Part shown: positions 17,960 to 25,902 of the stretch, piece by piece
Position numbering within the stretch: the first letter of the stretch is position 1
Layout: every line of letters starts with the position of its first letter
Assembly (NCBI GenBank): GCA_041749015.1
Contig: JBGTCD010000052.1
Location: 1-36,894 of the forward strand
Direction of reading: 5' to 3'
DNA length: 36,894 nt
DNA from: JBGTCD01 sp041749015
GTDB taxonomy: Bacteria > Bacteroidota > Bacteroidia > Cytophagales > Cyclobacteriaceae
Position numbers and translations under genes: made by a program
The notes under the pieces: model-generated
Seen by the model: only the letters and a program-made list of their open reading frames with translations
Told to the model about the DNA's origin: nothing
The model's database searches: none

Positions 17960-19706
17960 AAAGTTTCCGCTCCGCGATTTTTTTGTCCAGGTTTTCAAGG
18001 GAGGCATCCATTTCAAAGGCTTTTTTCCATTGCATCAGTGCGTCATCCATTTTCCCAAGTCGGTAAAGGATGTCGCCATAATGGTCAAAATGGACTGCCG
18101 AAATTTCTTTTTCATCACCTTTGAGTGCTTGCTCCATTACCTTTCTTGCTTCTTTATACTTGCCATTTTTGTACAAAACCCAGGCATGAGTATCTAAAAA
18201 GGTGGGGTTGTCAGGGTTATCTCTGGCAACTTTTGAAGACATTTTTTCGGCTTCAGTAAGTCGCTCCCCTCGCAAAGCAAGATAATAACTGTAATTATTG
18301 AGAATCGTGTAATTATCAGGATCAAACTCTAAGGCCGCCTCATAGGCCTGGTCCGATTTCTTATATTCTTTTGTGCCATTGTAGGCATCCCCAAGCATGC
18401 CATTAAAGATACTAACCAGCCTTAAGTCTGATGATGCATACTTTTTGCCTTGCTCAAGGGCATACACAGCCTTTTTATAATCTTTTTGGGTCATATGGCC
18501 GGCGCCATTGTAATAATATAGCACTGCCTGGTTGGGGTATAGCTCCAGAGCCTGATCTGAATGGGTGATGACATCCATCATTCGCTCTAATTCCGCCTCA
18601 ATCTGAATCACATTTTGCCATACTGTGAAGCTGGTATTGCCCAGGCTCAATGTTTTATGATAATGGTGTAGTGCTTTTTCTCTTTCCCCGGTTACGTAAA
18701 GAATGTCGGCATAAACGGCATGCACATCCGATTCCTCCGGATGGATTTCTGTAAGAATTTTGCCCATTGATTGGGCGGTTTCATTCAACTTCTCATCCGG
18801 CAGGTCCATCCTTATCCCGGCAAGGATTTGTGTTTTAGTATCTGTGTCCAGGCTGGGGTCGTTCATGATGGCCTGCATGTGATAAGCCGCTTTTTGCATT
18901 TGATCCAGCCCACGATAAATTTCCGATAGCATGAGCCTGGCCTGACTATGGTCTTCATGGTGCTCCAATACCGCCTCCAAAATAGGAATGGCATTTTTCT
19001 GATCATCATAAAGGAGGATAATTTCTGCAAGAGCTACGGTATAGACGGGCTCATCGGGGTAGTTTTCAATTAACTTTTCACCTTCTTTGATGGCCTGCGC
19101 TACATTGCCCTGATCAAGAAGTAATTTTTGTTTTTGAAAAGTGATTTGCTCATTTACCCCAAAGGCATCCTCAGCCCTATCGTAAGTTGAAATGGCTTTA
19201 TCGGGCTGGTTCTGAAAGATATATAGGGCTGCCAGATCAAAAAGATAGCGTTCTTGTCCGCTGATTGTTTCGATCATGGTCTCATACAATGCAGCAGCCT
19301 TGGTGAAATCACCCTGCCTGGTGTAAATTTCAGCACCCATCTGATAAAAGAATGGATTGTTTTTTTCAAGTGCCAGTGCCTTGCCGATATAGGTAGTGGC
19401 TTTAGGAAAATCTTCATTCTCCAAGGCAATTTCCGCCATTTTATAAAGAACGGTGGCATTTTCAGAATTTAATTCAAGGGATTTCTGGTAAGCACCATAG
19501 GCTTTGGCAAGGTCACCCAGGATATAATATTTTTCCCCTTCGAGAAAATGATTTTCAGCCATCCTAAGACGGATTTCCTCATTTTCTACCTTTTTTTTAC
19601 CTCGCTGTGCGAATGCATCCTGGCCAATAACCAGACAAACCAGCAAAAGTGGTAAAATTTTAGTAGTCACCTTAAATACATTCAAAAACTTACCCACCGA
19701 TTTCAT
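17952..19706 (-). CDS. Tetratricopeptide-repeat periplasmic protein
   Basis: The start at 19706 (584 aa) is chosen over the in-frame ATG at 19718 because GGAG sits about 6 bases before it and it starts the signal peptide (ILPLLLVCLVIGQDAFAQ). The mature protein is built of about 13 TPR-like helical pairs: AYGAYQKSLELNSENATVLY, then ATTYIGKALALEKNNPFF, and near the end YKEARKVMEQALKG. TPR arrays act as protein-binding scaffolds; the partner is unknown. The 5' end overlaps the nucleotidyltransferase by 17 bp and the 3' end overlaps DUF4292 by 8 bp. In Bacteroidota the TPR - DUF4292 - M23/EnvC order is, from memory, often conserved and suggests a joint role in the cell envelope. Confidence 0.88.
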   Translation of the reverse strand: MKSVGKFLNVFKVTTKILPLLLVCLVIGQDAFAQRGKKKVENEEIRLRMAENHFLEGEKYYILGDLAKAYGAYQKSLELNSENATVLYKMAEIALENEDFPKATTYIGKALALEKNNPFFYQMGAEIYTRQGDFTKAAALYETMIETISGQERYLFDLAALYIFQNQPDKAISTYDRAEDAFGVNEQITFQKQKLLLDQGNVAQAIKEGEKLIENYPDEPVYTVALAEIILLYDDQKNAIPILEAVLEHHEDHSQARLMLSEIYRGLDQMQKAAYHMQAIMNDPSLDTDTKTQILAGIRMDLPDEKLNETAQSMGKILTEIHPEESDVHAVYADILYVTGEREKALHHYHKTLSLGNTSFTVWQNVIQIEAELERMMDVITHSDQALELYPNQAVLYYYNGAGHMTQKDYKKAVYALEQGKKYASSDLRLVSIFNGMLGDAYNGTKEYKKSDQAYEAALEFDPDNYTILNNYSYYLALRGERLTEAEKMSSKVARDNPDNPTFLDTHAWVLYKNGKYKEARKVMEQALKGDEKEISAVHFDHYGDILYRLGKMDDALMQWKKAFEMDASLENLDKKIAERKLYE

Positions 19707-20697
19707 TATAATCTCCAATACTTAAATCTTTTCCTTTCCCTGCGAGGATAACGAAATTACCAATCATTGTGTTCTCTACTACCACCTTGGTAATTTTAGA
19801 ATCCTTCTGGATAATACTGTTGGAAATCCTTGAATCTTCAATTTTGGTGCCAGCACCGATTGAAACGTGAGGCCCTACCACCGAATTGACCAGCTCAACA
19901 CCAGGCCCTATATAGCAAGGAGGGATGATGACAGCATTCTTTTTTACCACGCTTTTATCTATAAGGTCCTGGTCCTTGATAAACTCCAGATACCGCTGAT
20001 TGGTATGAACCGTAGCATTTTTATTACCGCAATCCAGCCACTCGGTGACCTGCCCCGGAGTTAATTTCACTCCTTTATTTTTCATATTCTCAAGAGCGGA
20101 GGTGATTTGATATTCACCTTTGTCTTTGATATCATTATCGATTACATATTCAATTTCCTCTCTTAAGGACTCCCCACTTTTGAAATAATAAATCCCAATG
20201 ATAGCGAGATCAGAGATAAATTCCTCAGGTTTTTCAACGAAGGCGGTAATATTATTGTCATCATCCATCTTAACTACTCCAAAGGCGCGCGGGTCTTTAA
20301 CCTTTTGAACCCAGATGATGCCGTCTTTTTGGGTATCAAGTTTAAAATCCGCCTTAAATAAAGTATCGGCAAAAGCCACTATCACCGGACCTTCCATCAG
20401 CGGTTTGGCGCAAAGTATCGCATGGGCGGTGCCCAATGCCTCATCCTGATAAAATATTTGGCCTTCAGCCCCTACTTCCTTTGCGATGGCCAGTAGATTT
20501 TTCTCTACTTCAGCCCCAAAGGACCTTCCAATAATAAACCCTATTTTATTGAGTTTGCTGCCGCATATTTGCGCAATATCTTCTGTGAGTCGCTGCACGA
20601 TGGGTTTGCCGGCTATCGGTACCAGGGGTTTTGGAACGGTCAAAGTATGAGGGCGCATTCTTTTGCCCATACCGGCCATAGGGATGATGATATTCAT
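19690..20697 (-). CDS. Sugar-phosphate nucleotidyltransferase
   Basis: The 335-aa protein starts with the nucleotidyltransferase P-loop MNIIIPMAGMGKRMRPHT and keeps KPLVPIAGKPIVQR, the ADTLF metal/sugar site (residues about 110-114), and FVEKPEE. The C-terminal 90 residues form hexapeptide-repeat, left-handed beta-helix turns (PCYIGPGVELVNSVVGPHVS). It would join NTP and a sugar 1-phosphate to give an NDP-sugar for polysaccharide or cell-wall precursors. The hexapeptide tail resembles glucose-1-phosphate thymidylyltransferase-like or GlmU-like proteins, but the substrate cannot be read from the sequence. Its 3' end overlaps the TPR gene. Confidence 0.88.
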   Translation of the reverse strand: MNIIIPMAGMGKRMRPHTLTVPKPLVPIAGKPIVQRLTEDIAQICGSKLNKIGFIIGRSFGAEVEKNLLAIAKEVGAEGQIFYQDEALGTAHAILCAKPLMEGPVIVAFADTLFKADFKLDTQKDGIIWVQKVKDPRAFGVVKMDDDNNITAFVEKPEEFISDLAIIGIYYFKSGESLREEIEYVIDNDIKDKGEYQITSALENMKNKGVKLTPGQVTEWLDCGNKNATVHTNQRYLEFIKDQDLIDKSVVKKNAVIIPPCYIGPGVELVNSVVGPHVSIGAGTKIEDSRISNSIIQKDSKITKVVVENTMIGNFVILAGKGKDLSIGDYNEIGG

Positions 20698-20725
20698 GAA
20701 ATGATTTTTTTAAAGTAACAAAATG

Positions 20726-20742
20726 CAAATTTAGCAAAAATA
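20726..20742 (-). promoter_or_regulatory. Two overlapping candidate -7 boxes before the nucleotidyltransferase gene
   Basis: On the minus strand TATTTTTG (20742-20735) and TAAATTTG (20733-20726) both fit TAnnTTTG, in the 52-bp gap upstream of the 20697 start. I do not see a clear -33 TTTG for either, so only one or neither may work. Confidence 0.4.
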
Positions 20743-20749
20743 AAGGGCT

Positions 20750-22240
20750 TTATCCTGAGAATTGGTCTTTTTCCAAATACCAGATCAGGCCTCCAAATCC
20801 AAGGGTTATCAGGATATTGAAGGCATGGGAAAGGAGGTTATTGTGGATCACAACCAGATCAGCCAGATAAATACCTCCAAAAGAAATGCTGATGTATATG
20901 AGGCCACGCACTACCTGGTAGGGTATTTCCATAAACTTTCGGCCCAGCCAGTAGCATGCTGCAGCCATTGACATATAGACTAGTAGGGTCACCAGAGCAC
21001 TGCCCTCATACCCCATTCGGGGTATCAGCCAATAGTTTAAAGCAATGGTAAGCACTGCACCACCGATGGTGATCCAGGTACCATAATAGGTGCGATCGGT
21101 CAGCTTATACCAAACGGACAAATTATAATAAATGCCCAAAAACAAATTTGCCAATAGCAAAATTGGCACTACATGAATGCCTTCTCTATAGGTTTCATTC
21201 CTAAGCAACAGCTCAAAAATATCCAGGTTTACACTGATGCCAAATAGGATAAAACATCCAAAAAGGATAAACCCATGCATCACTTTGCTGAAAGTTTGGG
21301 GAGCATCCTTCTCAGCAGCCTGGTTGAAAAAGAAAGGCTCAGCGGCATATCGGAATGCTTGGACAGCCAGGGCCATAAAAATAGAAAGCTTGTAAACAGC
21401 ACCAAAAATACCCAAGGCTGCCATGCTTGATTTGCCAGGATAAAAATTCTCAGGCAGCCAGTACTTAAGCATGGTACGGGAGAGCATTTCATTGGTCACA
21501 AAGGCCAGACCGGTAAAGATAAGAGGATACCCATATCGCAGCATTGACTTCCACCAATGCGCTGAAATACTGAGTTTAAGTCCTGAAAAAGATTTCCAAA
21601 GCATCAAAAACAATAAGGCATTGGCAATCAAATTGGAGATGAAGACATATTCTACCCCAAGGTCAGGATTATAGAAGGTTTCAATAAAAGGCCGCAATCC
21701 TGCAAACATTTTGCCTTCCACCACAGACTTGCAAAAACTCAGGAAGAAAAAGTTAAGGCCAATGTTGATGCTGATGTTAGCCAGTTTAATAATTGCAAAA
21801 GCTTTTGCTTTTTCCATCAACCGCAGCCTTGCAAAGGGTATGGCCACTATAGCATCAATACCCAGAATTAAGGCAAACCAGACAATATAATTGGGATGAT
21901 CGGGATATTCCAAAGCCATTGCCAGCCTTGGTGCCAGGATGATGAAGATCCCGGATAATACTAAAGTGGTAAGTATGATGCTTGTTACCGCACTATTAAA
22001 AATACTCTTCTCCTCAGGTTTGTTGGCAGCGGCAAACCTGAAGTAAGAGGTTTCCATCCCATATACATATATGATATTAAGGAATGCAGCAATGGCATAG
22101 AGCTCTACGATTACCCCATATTCCTCCGGAAGGAATATGCTGGTATAATAAGGCACCAGAATGTAATTCAGCATCCTTCCCAGGACACTGCTCACCCCGT
22201 AGGTGGCGGTTTGGCCCACCAAGCGCCTCAATTGGCTCAT
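20750..22240 (-). CDS. Polysaccharide flippase (Wzx/MATE-like, MOP superfamily)
   Basis: The 496-aa protein is hydrophobic throughout, with about 12-14 membrane segments. It begins QLRRLVGQTATYGVSSVLGRMLNYILVP in two pieces typical of polysaccharide biosynthesis (Polysacc_synt) proteins: the TATYG..S..GR.LN..L.P pattern followed by YGV and an aromatic second helix. Such proteins flip undecaprenyl-linked oligosaccharides across the inner membrane for O-antigen, capsule or exopolysaccharide. There is no glycosyltransferase cluster here; its ATG follows directly on the TAA of the crotonase gene (TAAATG), and the nucleotidyltransferase lies downstream. The substrate is unknown. Confidence 0.9.
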   Translation of the reverse strand: MSQLRRLVGQTATYGVSSVLGRMLNYILVPYYTSIFLPEEYGVIVELYAIAAFLNIIYVYGMETSYFRFAAANKPEEKSIFNSAVTSIILTTLVLSGIFIILAPRLAMALEYPDHPNYIVWFALILGIDAIVAIPFARLRLMEKAKAFAIIKLANISINIGLNFFFLSFCKSVVEGKMFAGLRPFIETFYNPDLGVEYVFISNLIANALLFLMLWKSFSGLKLSISAHWWKSMLRYGYPLIFTGLAFVTNEMLSRTMLKYWLPENFYPGKSSMAALGIFGAVYKLSIFMALAVQAFRYAAEPFFFNQAAEKDAPQTFSKVMHGFILFGCFILFGISVNLDIFELLLRNETYREGIHVVPILLLANLFLGIYYNLSVWYKLTDRTYYGTWITIGGAVLTIALNYWLIPRMGYEGSALVTLLVYMSMAAACYWLGRKFMEIPYQVVRGLIYISISFGGIYLADLVVIHNNLLSHAFNILITLGFGGLIWYLEKDQFSG

Positions 22241-23026
22241 TTATTCACCTTTGAAGGAAGGTTTTCTTTTTTCTATAAAGGCTGCCACCCCTTCCTGGAA
22301 GTCCTCAGATTTGGTGCAGTTGGAAAAGCTATTGGCTTCGGTCTGATAACCATCTACCTCAGAGTCAAAGTACGCATTGACGCAATTGATGACCATGCTG
22401 GTAGCTAAAGGGGCTTTGGATAGTATTTTCTTCATCATTTTTAAAGCCAGTACCATCAATAGGTCATGGCTTTCCACCACATGATTGACCAAACCAAGCT
22501 TCTGGGCCTCTTCTGCGTTGATCATATCGCAGGTGAGCATCAGCTCCAGGGCCTTTCCTTTTCCTACCAATTGGGTCAATCTTTGGGTTCCTCCATATCC
22601 GGGAATCAATCCCAAATTGGTTTCAGGTTGCCCAAATTGGGAATTTTTCGTAGCAATTCTGATGTGGCATGCCATTGCCAACTCGCATCCTCCGCCCAAA
22701 GCGTACCCATTAATTGCGGCAATTACAGGCTTCTCACCTTGCTCGATCAGGGTGAAAATTTCCTGTCCACGCTCGGCAAATTTTCTTGCATTGACTTCAT
22801 TAAGCTCTGCAATTTCCTTGATATCAGCACCTGCTGCAAAGGCCTTTTCACCGGCCCCGGTGATGATTATACCATGGACTTTTTCGTTGTCATAACTATC
22901 CTGAATGACCTCATTTATCTCCTCCAAAACACTGGAATTCAATGCATTAAGACTTTCAGGTCTGTTGAGGGTAATGGTCAGGATGCCTTCAAAATTTTCG
23001 ACTTTAAGGGTTTTATATTTTACCAT
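22241..23026 (-). CDS. Enoyl-CoA hydratase/isomerase (crotonase) family protein
   Basis: At 261 aa this is a complete crotonase-fold enzyme. The oxyanion-hole segments AFAAGADIKEIAEL (about residues 62-75) and GYALGGGCELAMACH (107-121) are present. Both catalytic glutamates are kept at the canonical 20-residue spacing: E115 and E135 (FGQPETNLGLIPGYGGTQRL). This favours a true hydratase of 2-enoyl-CoA thioesters, in beta-oxidation or butyrate-type metabolism, over a family member with altered chemistry. The stop codon directly abuts the flippase ATG, so the two are probably co-transcribed although unrelated in function. A well-formed promoter lies just upstream. Confidence 0.93.
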   Translation of the reverse strand: MVKYKTLKVENFEGILTITLNRPESLNALNSSVLEEINEVIQDSYDNEKVHGIIITGAGEKAFAAGADIKEIAELNEVNARKFAERGQEIFTLIEQGEKPVIAAINGYALGGGCELAMACHIRIATKNSQFGQPETNLGLIPGYGGTQRLTQLVGKGKALELMLTCDMINAEEAQKLGLVNHVVESHDLLMVLALKMMKKILSKAPLATSMVINCVNAYFDSEVDGYQTEANSFSNCTKSEDFQEGVAAFIEKRKPSFKGE

Positions 23027-23045
23027 ATAGTGGGCTTGTTTGGGT

Positions 23046-23078
23046 CAAATATAAAGAGCCCTGAGAGGAAAGACAAAA
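23046..23078 (-). promoter_or_regulatory. Candidate Bacteroidota promoter for the crotonase gene
   Basis: On the minus strand TTTTG (23078-23074) is followed after 20 bases by TATATTTG (23053-23046), a full match to the Bacteroidota -33/-7 arrangement. The start codon at 23026 is about 20 bases past the -7 box. This is the best promoter match in the window. Confidence 0.6.
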
Positions 23079-23240
23079 CCTGCACTACCAGATAAATCTT
23101 CTTTATACCGGCCATGTAAGGTTTGCCAGTTAATGTGAATTTTTTGACTCAATATTGGGAAGTTCAGACCATATTATTTTTTTCTGGCACGGATTTTCCA
23201 ACTATATGAGCAAATGGTAACAAAATTTTTTAAAACCAAC

Positions 23241-24407
23241 ATGAAAAAGTTTATAGCAGTAATGGTTACATTTTTAATAGTAACCGCAGTAATGGGACAA
23301 AAAATTACAAAGCAGGGACACAATCCTATAGGTGCGGGATATGATGCTACTTATGTACCGAGAGATTGGGATGATAATCAGGCTTGGGTAGATAATACTA
23401 ATCCTACTTTTAATGTGGCAAACAATCCTGCCATCACGATTAATGGCTATGTAACCCAAAGTGATCCTGATCAGGTTTTACAATTTAATGGTGGGGGCCC
23501 AGCCCACACCAGATTGCTCACCATCCGTGATACTTTGGTAGTACGTGGGGATATGATTATGGCTAATAACGCACTTAATCTCCTTATTGCAGAAGGTGGG
23601 ATATTGATAGTCATAGGAGACTTCACCACTACCAATAAAATAAATATGGAAAATGGTGGCATCTTTATAGTGAGCGGTACCATGTCAATCGGTGGTGCTC
23701 AGGCTGACTATGAAAACTCAGGTACAGGTCAGTTATATACCTCTGGTCCTGTTGAAGGTAATAATGCTCCTGACGATCTCTTAGCTGACCGTAATGACTT
23801 TGACCAACTTGAAAATGATTTTCCTGGACTCTATGATTTCGTAATAGGTGGTGGTGTAGGTTCTTTGCCTGTAGAATTATTGTTTTTCCGTGGAAAGGCT
23901 ATCCCAGGTCTGGTTAACCTGGAATGGGCTACTGCTACCGAAAAAGACTTTGACTACTTTCAGGTAGAAAGAGCTGGTAAAAACGGAAAATTTGAGATTA
24001 TCGGATATGTTCAGGGTCAGGGTAATAGCAGTGAGTATACTGCTTACCAATTTACTGACAATACCCCTGCGCCAGGCAGATCTTACTACAGACTTAAGAA
24101 TGTAGATCTGGATCGTAGCTTCGAATATTCTGAGGTTATCACTATTGATGCCATCACAGACTCCCGCAATATGGAGGTATACCCCAACCCGGTAACCCAG
24201 GGCAGGTTCACATTGAAGGTGAGTTTTGAACTCAACTCAAATGCTGCCATAATGGTAATGGATATGAAAGGTTATGAGGTCTACAGAGCAGGCATCAGCG
24301 GCTTTGAGCAGGAGCACAATCTACCTGGCAGCCTTGCTTCCGGTTACTACATTGTAAGGGTAGTGTCAGGTGGAGAAAGCCACCAGGAGCGGATCGTCAT
24401 ACGCTAA
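23241..24407 (+). CDS. Secreted protein with T9SS type A C-terminal sorting domain
   Basis: The start at 23241 is chosen because it opens a standard signal peptide (MKKFIAVMVTFLIVTAVMGQ); an in-frame start at 23214 would add nine residues. The protein is 388 aa. The middle has short beta-strand repeats with Asn and Gly (GGILIVIGDFTTTNKINM, then GGIFIVSGTMSIGGAQ), suggestive of a beta-helix. Next comes a fibronectin-like region common in Cytophagales cargo (LPVELLFFRGKA, VNLEWATATEKDFDYFQVER). The last about 75 residues are a type A sorting domain: EVYPNPVTQGRFTLKV, then ASGYYIVRVVSGGE and final basic IVIR. It would be exported by the SprA-based T9SS and the domain removed at the surface. Cargo function is unknown. 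It overlaps the convergent dehydrogenase gene by 11 bp. Confidence 0.88.
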   Translation: MKKFIAVMVTFLIVTAVMGQKITKQGHNPIGAGYDATYVPRDWDDNQAWVDNTNPTFNVANNPAITINGYVTQSDPDQVLQFNGGGPAHTRLLTIRDTLVVRGDMIMANNALNLLIAEGGILIVIGDFTTTNKINMENGGIFIVSGTMSIGGAQADYENSGTGQLYTSGPVEGNNAPDDLLADRNDFDQLENDFPGLYDFVIGGGVGSLPVELLFFRGKAIPGLVNLEWATATEKDFDYFQVERAGKNGKFEIIGYVQGQGNSSEYTAYQFTDNTPAPGRSYYRLKNVDLDRSFEYSEVITIDAITDSRNMEVYPNPVTQGRFTLKVSFELNSNAAIMVMDMKGYEVYRAGISGFEQEHNLPGSLASGYYIVRVVSGGESHQERIVIR

Positions 24408-25350
24408 TACCCAACTTAAGGCTTAGCTGACTCAGCATTTCTGTTACCATTTTTTCCAGGCTGTAGTTAGGCTTCCAACCCCAGTCCTCACGGGCTGGGG
24501 TATCTTTTATTTTGGCGGGCCATGAATCGGCAATTTTTTGCCTGAAGTCAGGCTTATAAGAAATCTCAAAATCAGGGATATGCTTCTGAATTTGGTTGGC
24601 TAGTTCTTCAGGCGTAAAGTCAATCCCGGAAAGGTTATACGAGGAGCGCACGGTAATATGATCTGATGGAGCATCCATCAGCTCTATGGTAGCCCTTACT
24701 GCATCATCCATGTACATCATGGGCAATCGTGTATCCTTATCTAAAAAGGAAATAAACCGCTTTGATTCCAGAGCTTTATAAAAAATATCTACTGCATAAT
24801 CTGTGGTGCCGCCTCCAGGCAATGTGCGGTGGCTGATCAGGCCCGGGTACCGCAAACTCCTCACGTCCAACCCATATCTGTTAAAATAATAGGCACACCA
24901 CCGCTCACCGGCAAGTTTGCTGATGCCATATATGGTGCCAGGGTCCATGATGGTATCCTGGGCGGTGTCTATTTTAGGGGTGCAAGGGCCGAATGCGGCG
25001 ATGGAGCTGGGCCAATACACTTTAGGGATTTTATATTCTACCGCCAACTCAAGCACGTGGAGGAGACTCTCCATATTTAATTGCCAGGCCAATTGCGGAT
25101 TTTCCTCACCCTTGGCCGAAAGCATGGCTGCAAGCAGGTAAATTTGGGTAGGCTTAAAGGTCCGGATACTGGCTTCCATCCCTTTTCTATCCAGAGCGTT
25201 GAGTATTTCAAATTGAATGCCGTCCCATTCAGTATCTGGATGCCGCAGGTCGGTAGCCAGAATCTGATCAGCGCCAAACTTTTCACCCAGTGCGGTGGTC
25301 AATTCAGAACCCAACTGACCACAGGCCCCAATGATCATTATTTTTTCCAT
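24397..25350 (-). CDS. L-threonine 3-dehydrogenase, NAD-dependent epimerase (SDR) type
   Basis: This 317-aa extended SDR has the NAD-binding loop GACGQLGSEL (residues 8-17), the active-site pair Y141 and K145 (TIYGISKLAGE), and the upstream Ser in WPSSIAAFGP. The sequence resembles the short-chain threonine dehydrogenases described from Flavobacterium and relatives rather than zinc-dependent Tdh. The assignment gains weight from the divergent kbl about 550 bp away, whose product uses the 2-amino-3-ketobutyrate that this enzyme makes from threonine. Other sugar epimerases share the fold, but the neighbourhood and ML-SAKGE pattern favour threonine dehydrogenase. Confidence 0.88.
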   Translation of the reverse strand: MEKIMIIGACGQLGSELTTALGEKFGADQILATDLRHPDTEWDGIQFEILNALDRKGMEASIRTFKPTQIYLLAAMLSAKGEENPQLAWQLNMESLLHVLELAVEYKIPKVYWPSSIAAFGPCTPKIDTAQDTIMDPGTIYGISKLAGERWCAYYFNRYGLDVRSLRYPGLISHRTLPGGGTTDYAVDIFYKALESKRFISFLDKDTRLPMMYMDDAVRATIELMDAPSDHITVRSSYNLSGIDFTPEELANQIQKHIPDFEISYKPDFRQKIADSWPAKIKDTPAREDWGWKPNYSLEKMVTEMLSQLSLKLGISV

Positions 25351-25365
25351 AATAAAACTAAAGCC

Positions 25366-25398
25366 CGAAGATAAGGGATTTGAACCAAGTGTGACAAA
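25366..25398 (-). promoter_or_regulatory. Candidate promoter for threonine dehydrogenase
   Basis: On the minus strand TTTG (25398-25395) is followed after 21 bases by TATCTTCG (25373-25366), one mismatch from TAnnTTTG. The ATG at 25350 is 15 bases downstream. Moderate match. Confidence 0.4.
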
Positions 25399-25428
25399 TC
25401 CCTGGTCTAACTAAAATTGACAATTTCG

Positions 25429-25565
25429 ATTCAAGGTCGTTTAGTTTTGGCAGAAAGCGCTCAATAACTTTTCCAAAGTTTGCTTATAATCACCGGACAG
25501 TATAGGAAATCAATGCTAAACTTTGGAAAAGTTCATCGGATTCCACTAACTAAACGGCATTGAAT
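25429..25565. repeat. Large imperfect palindrome between divergent threonine genes
   Basis: The inner arms are exact: 25466-25481 (AACTTTTCCAAAGTTT) is the reverse complement of 25518-25533, with a 36-bp loop. The outer arms 25429-25446 and 25548-25565 pair at 16 of 18 positions (ATTCAA...CGTTTAGTT against AACTAAACG...TTGAAT). The bases between inner and outer arms pair only partly. A shorter perfect palindrome AAATTGACAATTT (25414-25426) lies just outside. The whole sits between the start of the dehydrogenase gene and the kbl transcript. It may be a MITE-like insertion or an operator; no clear target-site duplication is visible. Confidence 0.7.
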
Positions 25566-25628
25566 TTTGATTATTAATCCTTGTTGTAAGGGATCAACGA
25601 AAAATCAGCTTAAGCGTTTAAAATATTA

Positions 25629-25636
25629 TATATTTG
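25629..25636 (+). promoter_or_regulatory. Candidate -7 box before the 85-aa gene and kbl
   Basis: TATATTTG matches TAnnTTTG, but I see no TTTG at the right distance upstream. If used, transcription would start at or very near the ATG at 25642, giving an almost leaderless mRNA. Confidence 0.3.
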
Positions 25637-25641
25637 TACTT

Positions 25642-25899
25642 ATGGATGCTTTCGACGAATATTTGAATTCAAAAATAATTGATGTGTTGGCCTTCAGGAA
25701 TGAACTACCAGAACTGCATGCGAGTTGGCACCAGCTTTTTGATCAAATGCATCCAGCCAGTTTTACATCTCAGAAACTGTATCTCATCAATGGAATTAGA
25801 AGGCAATTCCCCTTGCGGCCTACAGAAAAGGAGCAGGTGGCTGAAGTAGCTAAAAATCCAATGAAACCCAGAGTAAAGATTCCAGTGAAAAAAAATTAA
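25642..25899 (+). CDS. Small hypothetical protein upstream of kbl
   Basis: The frame can be extended to 25567, but the ATG at 25642 (85 aa) is more likely, since the added residues are low-quality and run into the palindrome. The protein starts MDAFDEYLNSKIIDVLAFR, looks helical and soluble over the first about 60 residues (LPELHASWHQLFDQMHPASF), and ends in a basic, proline-containing tail (PRVKIPVKKN). There is no signal peptide, membrane segment or Cys motif. I do not recognise it. It ends 3 bp before the kbl ATG, so the two are surely translated from one mRNA. That suggests a role tied to threonine/glycine metabolism or Kbl itself, but this is inference from position. Confidence 0.65.
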   Translation: MDAFDEYLNSKIIDVLAFRNELPELHASWHQLFDQMHPASFTSQKLYLINGIRRQFPLRPTEKEQVAEVAKNPMKPRVKIPVKKN

Positions 25900-25902
25900 T
25901 TT

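Noticed and set aside
22466..23095. 209-codon plus-strand ORF opposite the crotonase gene
   Set aside because: Antisense shadow of a well-supported gene with both catalytic Glu; no protein family features.
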